A program made the position numbers and the translations under genes. The notes under the pieces were generated by a model. That model had not been told where the DNA came from. It saw nothing but the letters and a program-made list of their open reading frames with translations, and did no database searches. Positions 1 to 5,100 of a stretch of DNA of 5,713 nt are shown here, piece after piece. Origin of the DNA: Anaerolineae bacterium (GTDB taxonomy: Bacteria; Chloroflexota; Anaerolineae; JAADDB01); contig WFQT01000246.1 in NCBI GenBank assembly GCA_015486895.1, positions 1-5,713 of the forward strand. Reading direction: 5' to 3'. The stretch's first letter is position 1. Every line of letters starts with the position of its first letter.

Positions 1-652
1 GCAACGTGGCCGTCGGTGTCGGTGTCAGCGTCGGCAGCGGGACAATGAGCTTATCGCCAACGTGAATGACCGTATCGGCGTTTTTCAAGCGATTTACTTT
101 TAGCAAGGCCGATACCGACGTGTTCCATTGTCGGGCGATATTATCCAGGGTATCACCGCGTTGCACCACGTAAGGTATGGTGCGCAACAAGGTCGCGGCG
201 TCGGTCGGCAAAGGTGTCGGCGGTCGGTACAGCGTCGGCGTCGCCGATACCGCCGGCACCGGTGTCGGCGGTATCGGCGTCGAGGTAGGCGTCGGCACCA
301 ATAGTAACGTCACCTGCGGGCCGGAAAGAGCAATTAACTTCTTGCCCCCAACAACCTGGTGCCAGGACGGTAACGAAATGGACAGGCTCTGCGCCCGCCA
401 AAGGAGTAAAGCAATCAGCACTGAGAGAAAAGCTACAGCCAACGAGCGCAAATGGATGCGGAAAGGCAATCTCGCAGGGCGCAAAGGATAACCACATTCA
501 GGACAAACAGTCAGATATGCCGGGACTTTAGCGCCGCAGTGCCGACAGCGCACTACCTTACGATGCTTAGACGCAAAACTGTAACCGCAAGCTGGACACA
601 CGGTCGCACCTGGCGGCAATTCAGTCCCACAGTGCGGGCAATGCACTTTCAT
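1..652 (-). CDS. Zinc-ribbon / single-TM / LysM-domain membrane protein (C-terminus beyond window)
   Basis: 217 codons are visible and the frame is still open at the left edge. Residues 5-22 (CPHC...CPAC) and 36-53 (CRHC...CPEC) form two CxxC-N10-CxxC zinc ribbons. An Arg-rich stretch (58-69) precedes one membrane segment (about 70-85), so the ribbons should lie in the cytoplasm and the rest outside. Residues 119-150 are a Thr/Pro stalk. Residues 160-207 are a LysM domain (YVVQRGDTLDNIARQW...VGDKLIVP), a fold that binds peptidoglycan or other GlcNAc polymers. The chain then enters a second Thr/Pro tract at the edge, so a further domain may follow. The ATG at 652 has a GAGGAT Shine-Dalgarno (658-663) five bases upstream. 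It starts 29 bases after the rseP stop, so the two are probably co-transcribed. Domain content is clear; the function is not known, though anchoring or sensing of the cell wall is plausible. Confidence 0.85.
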   Translation of the reverse strand, partial: MKVHCPHCGTELPPGATVCPACGYSFASKHRKVVRCRHCGAKVPAYLTVCPECGYPLRPARLPFRIHLRSLAVAFLSVLIALLLWRAQSLSISLPSWHQVVGGKKLIALSGPQVTLLLVPTPTSTPIPPTPVPAVSATPTLYRPPTPLPTDAATLLRTIPYVVQRGDTLDNIARQWNTSVSALLKVNRLKNADTVIHVGDKLIVPLPTLTPTPTATL

Positions 653-681
653 CACAGATCCTCACAAATCCGCCACAGACA

Positions 682-1749
682 CTACGGCAACGGAACAGTA
701 AAATCGAAGTACGTAACCACAACCATGAACGCCAAAAGCACCACCATTCCCATGGCATGGACGAATCCTTCTTTATCCGGTGGCACGCGCTTTCCCCGTC
801 GGAGCCACTCCAGCACTACAAAAGCGAGGCGACCTCCGTCCAGGGCCGGCAACGGCAACAAATTTGTCACCCCCAACGCCACACTGATAATGGATAAAAC
901 CCAGAGGGAAGCAAAGGTTTTATCCTTTTCCGTGGGTTGGCGGCTTACAATTTGGTCAGTCGCTTTATAAATACCTACCGGCCCCGTCAGCCGGGCATCA
1001 TGGGGCGAGACCTTCTTGCTCAACAGTTTCGCCGGCAGAGTGAACGTCGCCCATATAAAGCCCCCCAAGTCCCGGCTGGCTTGCCAAAACGCTGTCCAAG
1101 GAGGAACATGTGTGAAATAGGAGGCAGCACCGGTAATGTAAACCCCAATCCGATACACGTCATCCTTTTCTAATGCTGGCCGGACGGGAACAATGAGCTC
1201 TTTTCCTTTCCGCATCACCACCAGCCGCGTCTCACCAAAGGGTGAGGCTTTTGCCAAGGGCTGCAAAACCCCCGATAAACCGGAGCGAGGCACTAAATGC
1301 TGAGTCCCCTGTTGGTCTAAAACAGCCAAAATAACATCCCCCACTTGCAGACCGGCCTGAGCCGCCGGCGTATCAGGCATCACCTGCTGCACCCGCACGC
1401 CCACAGGAGCGGAAATGGTATATGTAACAGTCAATAACGCCACAGCAAACAAGATATTCATGATTGGCCCAGCCAACAGCGTAACTGCCCGCGCCTTAGT
1501 AGAGGCCTGGTAAAAACTGCCCTCTCCTTCCGGCTTATCCTCGCCACGCATGCGGGCAAAGCCGCCAAAAGGAAGTAAGTTCAGCGTGAATTCTGTGCCC
1601 TCCCAGTCAAAAAGATGCCAAATCTTCGGGGGCAGGCCAAAGCCGAACTCCTCCACGACAATACCATTACGCCGAGCGGCCCAGAAATGACCAAACTCGT
1701 GCATAAATACCAGAAGTCCGAACAGGACAATAAAGAGCCAAACGTTCAT
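682..1749 (-). CDS. rseP: RseP-type site-2 intramembrane zinc metalloprotease (M50)
   Basis: A 355-residue polytopic membrane protease of the S2P/M50 family, which cuts single-pass membrane proteins inside the bilayer, classically anti-sigma factors. The first helix carries the zinc site H17-E18-F-G-H21. The third ligand is D304 in the motif N296-LLPLPAL-D304-GG. Other family marks are PFGGF (60-64), the GPIMN helix (94-98), one PDZ domain (about 115-190, with DTPAAQAGLQVGDVI) and GPVGI (256-260). Four membrane segments are visible (about 2-16, 91-112, 281-300, 328-347). It is shorter than E. coli RseP (about 450 residues, two PDZ domains), matching the one-PDZ form. The frame is open to an ATG at 1824, but the family N-terminus begins at the ATG at 1749, so that start is chosen. 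The Shine-Dalgarno is only fair (AAGGCGG, about 11 bases upstream). A zinc-ribbon/LysM protein gene follows directly. Confidence 0.95.
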   Translation of the reverse strand: MNVWLFIVLFGLLVFMHEFGHFWAARRNGIVVEEFGFGLPPKIWHLFDWEGTEFTLNLLPFGGFARMRGEDKPEGEGSFYQASTKARAVTLLAGPIMNILFAVALLTVTYTISAPVGVRVQQVMPDTPAAQAGLQVGDVILAVLDQQGTQHLVPRSGLSGVLQPLAKASPFGETRLVVMRKGKELIVPVRPALEKDDVYRIGVYITGAASYFTHVPPWTAFWQASRDLGGFIWATFTLPAKLLSKKVSPHDARLTGPVGIYKATDQIVSRQPTEKDKTFASLWVLSIISVALGVTNLLPLPALDGGRLAFVVLEWLRRGKRVPPDKEGFVHAMGMVVLLAFMVVVTYFDFTVPLP

Positions 1750-1957
1750 TGAGACTATAACCGCCTTAGAGTTAATCCATAGCTGTGGCGAAAAACGTCG
1801 CCGGGAGCCATTCCTGCTGGGCAAGAAACAGCGAGTGTGTTACTCCAACCTCTTTCATACTGCATCGACAACCACAATTTACTTAACACGACCTTTTACG
1901 AACAGGCAACGCGTGAACTGCTGCCTTCTGTTGCCGTTAATGTCAGCCGATAGCACA

Positions 1958-1986
1958 ATGATACAACAAAACGTCGCTTGTATCAA
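1958..1986 (-). promoter_or_regulatory. Predicted sigma70-type promoter for rseP
   Basis: On the minus strand, -35 TTGATA (1981-1986) and -10 TATCAT (1958-1963) are separated by 17 bases. Each box matches the consensus at five of six positions. Transcription would start near 1951, giving a leader of about 200 bases before the rseP ATG. The leader holds a small hairpin, GTTGCC (1930-1935) with GGCAAC (1905-1910). No other convincing promoter was found between here and 1749. Confidence 0.5.
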
Positions 1987-2161
1987 CTTCCCTGAGGCGC
2001 GTAGATACGGATGATCGGGTAGTTCAGCCAACCTCAAATCAGGCAGGTGCGTTTCATTGAGGTTAATAGAACAGCTATAGACTCAGCCCGCAAGCTACTT
2101 CCAGCAGAGAAAGCTGCTTCGAAAATAGCCACTGAAAGGCACAGAAGGGTACAAAAATCAC

Positions 2162-2353
2162 TTTCGTCGTTATGTGGTGTGCGAAAGCCCATGATAACTG
2201 TTCCGAAATTAGGACGCAGATGACGCAGATGAACGCTGATTTCCGCAGGTTCCTAAAAAACTATCTGCGTTAATCTGTAAAATCAGCGCAATCAGCGTCC
2301 TAATTTTCATCATTATGCGGTGCGCAAACCGCTCATGGCGACTGTTCCCCAAT
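2162..2353. repeat. Direct repeats (about 48 bp) flanking a 100-bp dyad element
   Basis: Two diverged direct repeats, 2162-2209 and 2305-2353, align along their length with roughly three quarters identity. Most differences are transitions, with one indel; both contain TTATGYGGTGYGC and, further on, ACTGTTCC. Between them lies an imperfect palindrome. Its outer arms AAATTAGGACGC (2206-2217) and GCGTCCTAATTT (2295-2306) pair over 12 bases, and the inner arms CGCTGATTT (2234-2242) and AAATCAGCG (2280-2288) over 9. ACGCAGAT (2223-2230) and ATCTGCGT (2263-2270) can also pair. Similar ACGCAGATGAACGC-type dispersed repeats occur between genes in several environmental phyla. Transcribed from either side it would form a long hairpin, so it might end transcription of the MFS gene, but no long U-tract follows. 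Confidence 0.7.
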
Positions 2354-2398
2354 CGCGATAGTTGGCAGCCTCTAACGACAAGTGCTGCTCTCATAATC

Positions 2399-3628
2399 TT
2401 ATATCTCCATCTCCGACATGAGGGCCGTCGAGTCCTTGAGCCTTGTACATAGAAACAAACTGAGAATCATGAGTCCAATGAGGACAACCAAAGATGGGGT
2501 CATTGAACCAGTTACCGGGGATTTGAAGCTGTCCATACCAAAGATAAAGAGGATTCCAGAGATCTGCCCCATAAGCAAGAGCAAACCATTTGACGTACCC
2601 TCTGGTGCAGGATATGTAATTTCGGCACCATACTGGAACCCCACCGGCCCGGCACTGAGAAGGAAAAATCCCGTGATAAAGGCAGAAAAAAGCAACAACC
2701 AGTAGCTCCTGGCATAAGTAATGCCGAAGAGTCCGACAATCGCGCCACTTATGGCTAAGATGATAAATGGAGTCCTTCTGCGATAGCGATCCGAAAGGGC
2801 AGGAATAACCAAAGCACCAACGACGCCCCCTACAACCATCAATCCGCCGGTCATCCCAGCCTGCGTGATCGAGAACCCCCTTGGCCTTACAATGTCTTCA
2901 ATCCATGTCGTAACGCCATTAAATATTCCTAATCCTATGAAGAAGACCAGCATTAAGAGAAGGAAATCGCCTTGGTGTAAGATCTGCCGAAGGCCATCAA
3001 ACACCAAAGACCGTTCCTCTTGCTCCTGAGAACATGGAGGCGTAGGGGGATGTTCTTTAGCAACTAGGAAAAAGACTGCAGCAACAACCATGGATACAAT
3101 ACCATAAATTACAAGCATGCTATCGATACCACTACGAATCGTAAGATAAGGGGTTAGCACCAAGCCCCCGGCGATGCCTAAGTAAATCGCCAGAGAACCC
3201 AAACCCGATGCCGTCGCTCGCTCTCGAATTGGAAACCAGCGAGCAGCTACTTTCGTTATCGCATTGAGAATGAACGGTTGCCCAATGGCAATCCCGATTT
3301 GCGAAATGAGCACTAAATTATAATATGGTGCCACCAAGCCCCGCGCCAAACCGAAAAAACCTGTCAGGGCAGCACCGATCCCAACAGCGACACGAAACCC
3401 ATAGGTATCGATGACCCAAGAGGCGGGAATCGAGACAATGATGAAGACAACCATAAAGCTCATCGACAAGAGGCCAATACTGAGGTCCGAGACCCCATAA
3501 TACTTAGCGGCGCTACCAGTAATGGGTGCAAAAGTAATCCATAAGAGTTGGTTGATAACCACAACCAACATGAACCCAAGGAGAACGACCCACCGATAGC
3601 CATAGACTTTGAAGTTAGTTTGTTCCAT
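2399..3628 (-). CDS. MFS transporter, FLVCR-like
   Basis: A 409-residue major facilitator superfamily protein with about twelve hydrophobic segments and a central hydrophilic loop (about 191-215). It resembles the FLVCR (heme/choline/ethanolamine transporter) branch: WITFAPIT near residue 30, SIPASWVIDTYGFR (66-79), an AARWFPIRERATASGLG loop (129-144) and TYPAPEGTSNGLL (338-350), close to the TYP...EGTSxGLL segment of animal FLVCRs. W30 and Q117 lie where FLVCR1 has its substrate-site Trp and Gln, judged from memory of those sequences. LSDRYRRR (279-285) is the second-half motif A. The substrate cannot be read from this. The frame is open upstream to 3805, but the ATG at 3628 has a strong Shine-Dalgarno, the hydrophobic core begins just after it, and the extra 59 codons would run through a repeat, so 3628 is preferred. 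It stands alone, with long intergenic regions on both sides. Confidence 0.9.
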   Translation of the reverse strand: MEQTNFKVYGYRWVVLLGFMLVVVINQLLWITFAPITGSAAKYYGVSDLSIGLLSMSFMVVFIIVSIPASWVIDTYGFRVAVGIGAALTGFFGLARGLVAPYYNLVLISQIGIAIGQPFILNAITKVAARWFPIRERATASGLGSLAIYLGIAGGLVLTPYLTIRSGIDSMLVIYGIVSMVVAAVFFLVAKEHPPTPPCSQEQEERSLVFDGLRQILHQGDFLLLMLVFFIGLGIFNGVTTWIEDIVRPRGFSITQAGMTGGLMVVGGVVGALVIPALSDRYRRRTPFIILAISGAIVGLFGITYARSYWLLLFSAFITGFFLLSAGPVGFQYGAEITYPAPEGTSNGLLLLMGQISGILFIFGMDSFKSPVTGSMTPSLVVLIGLMILSLFLCTRLKDSTALMSEMEI

Positions 3629-3637
3629 GAAATAAGA

Positions 3638-3645
3638 CCTCCCCT
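3638..3645 (-). promoter_or_regulatory. Strong ribosome binding site deciding the MFS start
   Basis: On the minus strand this reads AGGGGAGG, nine bases before the ATG at 3628. It is the best Shine-Dalgarno in the open frame and is the main reason for rejecting the longer start at 3805. Confidence 0.8.
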
Positions 3646-3685
3646 CAAGCTGAGTTATCATAGACGATTCCACTACAAAACCTAC

Positions 3686-3868
3686 TTCAGCGATTAGTTT
3701 TCGGTTCCGGCTCGGCCAAGTTAGTACTTTACCAATGAAATTCTCGCACACGGTGCAAGAAAATGAACCACAAATTACACCGTCTACACAGACTGAATAA
3801 ACCAAAAATCAGTGGAAATCTGTGTATTCAGTGGTTAGCTTTTTGGTCCTGGCTCGGTCAGGTTAGGA
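3686..3868. repeat. Second direct-repeat/dyad element, in the MFS leader
   Basis: Two diverged direct repeats, 3686-3726 and 3827-3868, share TTCAGYGRTTAG at the start and GGCTCGGYCARGTTAG near the end; differences are largely transitions with one indel. The core between them contains TACACAGA (3785-3792) paired with TCTGTGTA (3819-3826), and ACTGAATA (3792-3799) paired with TATTCAGT (3825-3832), so two alternative stems compete. The copies start 141 bases apart. The element lies almost entirely within the predicted MFS mRNA leader, so its folding could affect expression. Confidence 0.65.
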
Positions 3869-3898
3869 ATCATACCATAACGCTCAATTTGTCGGCAA
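3869..3898 (-). promoter_or_regulatory. Predicted extended -10 promoter for the MFS gene
   Basis: On the minus strand a -10 box TATGAT (3869-3874) is preceded by TGG, giving an extended -10 (TGGTATGAT). A weaker -35, TTGCCG (3893-3898), lies 18 bases upstream. Transcription would start near 3862, leaving a leader of about 234 bases that includes the repeat element at 3686-3868. Confidence 0.45.
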
Positions 3899-3919
3899 TA
3901 CGGATATGGGCAGCGTGAA

Positions 3920-4045
3920 TAGCCCGGCAACTATAATTGCGGGCTACATAAAAGCTAAAACAGCTTGCGCTGGCTTGTTGGCAGGAGTGCTCACTAGGGG
4001 CAGCTTTGTAACCCATAGGCCGCAGCTTCAACTGCCGGGCTACTT
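3920..4045. repeat. REP-like pair of related hairpins in inverted orientation
   Basis: Hairpin one (3921-3945) is AGCCCGGCAA, loop CTATAA, then TTGCGGGCT, with one bulged G. Hairpin two, read on the minus strand (about 4041 to 4017), is AGCCCGGCAG, loop TTGAAG, then CTGCGGCCT, again with the bulged G in the left arm. The two are therefore diverged copies facing each other, with about 70 bases between, the layout of a REP doublet. A smaller stem AAGCT/AGCTT (3952-3966) lies inside. No RAYT transposase is present in the window. Confidence 0.55.
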
Positions 4046-4184
4046 TACCTCGGGAATTTGAGATGACAAGCGTGATAGGCAAAATAAACCATGTCCTTAC
4101 AGCGAGATCAATGGCCATGACCATCGCAATAGATAAGACAACGGTACTATCCTCTCACTCCCGATTGTTGGCCACGTTACTCTC

Positions 4185-4199
4185 TACCGAATTTTGGTA
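4185..4199. promoter_or_regulatory. Quasi-palindrome upstream of the pilin promoter
   Basis: TACCGAATTTTGGTA is a 15-base quasi-palindrome (seven pairs, one of them G-T, around a central T). It ends 11 bases before the -35 box of the pilin promoter, a suitable place for an activator or repressor site. The assignment is based on position and symmetry only. Confidence 0.25.
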
Positions 4200-4210
4200 C
4201 TCCTTTACCA

Positions 4211-4239
4211 TTGAGAGCTCTCCCTCATGCACATACAAT
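4211..4239 (+). promoter_or_regulatory. Predicted sigma70-type promoter of the pilin cluster
   Basis: -35 TTGAGA (4211-4216) and -10 TACAAT (4234-4239), separated by exactly 17 bases; each box matches consensus at five of six positions. Transcription would start near 4246, about 48 bases before the first small gene. A perfect 10-bp palindrome GAGAGCTCTC (4213-4222) overlaps the -35 box and could be an operator. Confidence 0.6.
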
Positions 4240-4293
4240 AAAGAGGAAGTTAAAGTTAAGTGCCCCAATTAACAAGTAAGGGGGATGTGGAAA

Positions 4294-4437
4294 ATGAAAA
4301 ATCAACTAATCACTCAAGAGCACAGCAAGGTGATAGAGTACACTATTACTGCCGGCACAGTCACGGTGGCAGTAATTATGGCACTGACAGTGGTAATGGG
4401 GCACTTTTCCAACATTCTCATCGCCATTGCGATCTAG
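4294..4437 (+). CDS. Small Flp-like pilin or pilin-like protein, noncanonical processing site
   Basis: A 47-residue protein with the layout of the two Flp prepilins just downstream: a short polar leader (1-14), Glu-Tyr at 15-16, then an uninterrupted hydrophobic helix to the end (ITAGTVTVAVIMALTVVMG and on). In Flp prepilins the peptidase cuts after a Gly four residues before the Ala-Glu-Tyr Glu; the equivalent residue here is His10, so the usual Gly is absent. It has a good Shine-Dalgarno (AAGGGGG, 4278-4284) nine bases before the ATG at 4294; an in-frame ATG at 4285 lies too close to it. It is the first gene after the strong promoter and in the same direction as the flp genes, which supports expression with them. 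It may be a minor pilin, a pilin chaperone-like subunit, or an unrelated small membrane peptide. Assignment to Flp rests on layout rather than clear sequence identity. Confidence 0.6.
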   Translation: MKNQLITQEHSKVIEYTITAGTVTVAVIMALTVVMGHFSNILIAIAI

Positions 4438-4542
4438 ATGTAGGTGAGCGTCCAGAAATAATCTTCCGTTAGAAGTAATTTTTAGGCGACCACTAAGTTA
4501 ATCGAGGCAAAGCCCTCACAGCAAATGGAGGAGGTAAGAATC

Positions 4543-4704
4543 ATGTTACGAATGATAGGGAATTTGTACGTCGCTGAAGAAGGTCAAGACTTGGCAGAGT
4601 ATGCCTTGGTTATCGCCTTGATCGCCGTCGTTGCCGTTGGTGCCCTCACACTTCTGGGCGGCAATATTGCCAACACCCTAAATAGCATCGCCGGCAGCAT
4701 CTAA
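4543..4704 (+). CDS. flp: Flp/Fap-type prepilin, copy 1
   Basis: A 53-residue type IVb prepilin of the Flp family, the subunit of Tad (tight adherence) pili. The leader MLRMIGNLYVAEEG ends in Gly14, the expected cut site for a prepilin peptidase; the mature chain begins QDLAEY, with Glu at mature position 5 and the Tyr next to it that mark Flp pilins. The mature protein (39 residues) is almost wholly a hydrophobic helix with a short polar tail (NTLNSIAGSI). A near-consensus Shine-Dalgarno (AGGAGG, 4529-4534) lies eight bases before the ATG. It follows the small pilin-like gene by 105 bases with no obvious promoter or terminator between, and is followed 81 bases on by an almost identical copy. 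Its product would need a peptidase and a Tad secretion platform encoded outside this window. Confidence 0.95.
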   Translation: MLRMIGNLYVAEEGQDLAEYALVIALIAVVAVGALTLLGGNIANTLNSIAGSI

Positions 4705-4785
4705 ACCAAAAGTAAAAATCGGAATCAGGTGGCTTGAATCATTGGCCAAAATGTTTCAACTTATACACACAGGAGGTAATAAGTC

Positions 4786-4947
4786 ATGTTACGAATGCTA
4801 TGGAACCTGTACGTCGCTGAAGAAGGTCAAGACTTGGCAGAGTATGCTTTGGTCATCGCCTTGATCGCCGTCGTCGCCGTTGGTGCCCTCACAGCACTGG
4901 GCGGCAATATTGCCAACACCCTGAATAGCATTGCCGGCAGTATCTAA
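4786..4947 (+). CDS. flp: Flp/Fap-type prepilin, copy 2
   Basis: A 53-residue Flp prepilin differing from copy 1 at only three residues: Ile5 to Leu and Gly6 to Trp in the leader, and Leu37 to Ala in the helix. The processing site (Gly14, then QDLAEY) is unchanged, so both should be handled by the same peptidase and could co-assemble. At DNA level the genes differ at 13 of 162 bases; eight codons carry silent changes. The flanks are not alike apart from the Shine-Dalgarno (AGGAGG, 4771-4776, nine bases before the ATG), so only the coding part has stayed similar. The strong ribosome site fits high expression of a major structural subunit. A long hairpin follows 56 bases after the stop. Confidence 0.95.
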   Translation: MLRMLWNLYVAEEGQDLAEYALVIALIAVVAVGALTALGGNIANTLNSIAGSI

Positions 4948-5003
4948 CATCATAGAGAGACTCAGAAGACAAATCCAGCCGCCTGAGACAAATGTACCAA
5001 GGG

Positions 5004-5037
5004 GAAGAGGGCGAGCAACAATTAGCTCGCCCTCTTC
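5004..5037 (+). terminator. 13-bp perfect hairpin closing the pilin cluster
   Basis: Arms GAAGAGGGCGAGC (5004-5016) and GCTCGCCCTCTTC (5025-5037) pair perfectly around an eight-base loop (AACAATTA). It is the strongest hairpin in the window. The following bases (TATGAGGAAGG) lack a U-tract, so it may be a Rho-independent terminator of the U-poor kind, or a 3' stabiliser that protects the pilin mRNA and lowers read-through into the next gene. Confidence 0.65.
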
Positions 5038-5100
5038 TATGAGGAAGGAATTGAAATTATTTAGGTATCACTTGTAAGCGGTTAAGGGGGCGGCAACAAT

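Larger units (their letters stand above)
1750..2398. other. Gene-poor intergenic region between the MFS gene and rseP
   Basis: About 650 bases with no credible gene on either strand: open frames here are short, lack Shine-Dalgarno sequences and mostly read through repeats. It holds the predicted rseP promoter (1958-1986), an 8-bp inverted repeat AACCTCAA/TTGAGGTT (2030-2037 and 2057-2064) and the large direct-repeat/dyad element (2162-2353). A short motif, CCACTGAAAGGCACAGA (2129-2145), resembles sequence in the second repeat element near 3819-3834 on the opposite strand. No tRNA or other RNA gene was recognised. Confidence 0.7.
3629..4293. other. Divergent intergenic region between MFS gene and pilin cluster
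   Basis: About 665 bases between two outward-facing genes. From left to right it holds a direct-repeat/dyad element (3686-3868), a minus-strand promoter (3869-3898), a REP-like pair of inverted hairpins (3920-4045), a quasi-palindrome (4185-4199) and a plus-strand promoter (4211-4239). Short open frames on both strands at 3870-4272 have no Shine-Dalgarno, no recognisable motif and run through the repeats; they are not called as genes. Confidence 0.7.

Noticed and set aside
153..970. Open frames on both strands overlapping the zinc-ribbon/LysM gene and the 3' end of rseP (such as 153-497 minus, 177-491 plus, 452-970 plus)
   Set aside because: They are other-frame readings of genes with clear domains; the Gly/Val-rich plus-strand frame comes from the repetitive Thr/Pro codons on the opposite strand.
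1750..1824. Upstream extension of rseP to the ATG at 1824
   Set aside because: The extra 25 residues have no family counterpart, and RseP-type proteins begin directly with the HExxH-bearing helix.
2030..2064. 8-bp inverted repeat as a terminator
   Set aside because: The stem is short with a 19-base loop and no T-run on either side.
2209..2394. 61-residue minus-strand open frame
   Set aside because: It reads through the dyad repeat, has no recognisable motif and no ribosome site.
3629..3805. Upstream extension of the MFS gene to the ATG at 3805
   Set aside because: It runs through the direct-repeat element, lacks a Shine-Dalgarno, and the start at 3628 has a very strong one.
2162..3868. CRISPR array
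   Set aside because: Each repeat is only a diverged pair about 142 bases apart with a palindromic core between; there are no regular spacers and no cas genes.
3870..4272. Overlapping open frames on both strands (84 and 69 residues)
   Set aside because: They cross the REP-like hairpins and promoters, have no Shine-Dalgarno, and show no recognisable protein features.
4260..4472. 70-residue plus-strand open frame overlapping the small pilin-like gene
   Set aside because: Its translation is hydrophilic with no motif and it lacks a proper ribosome site; the overlapping 47-residue frame has a good one and a pilin layout.
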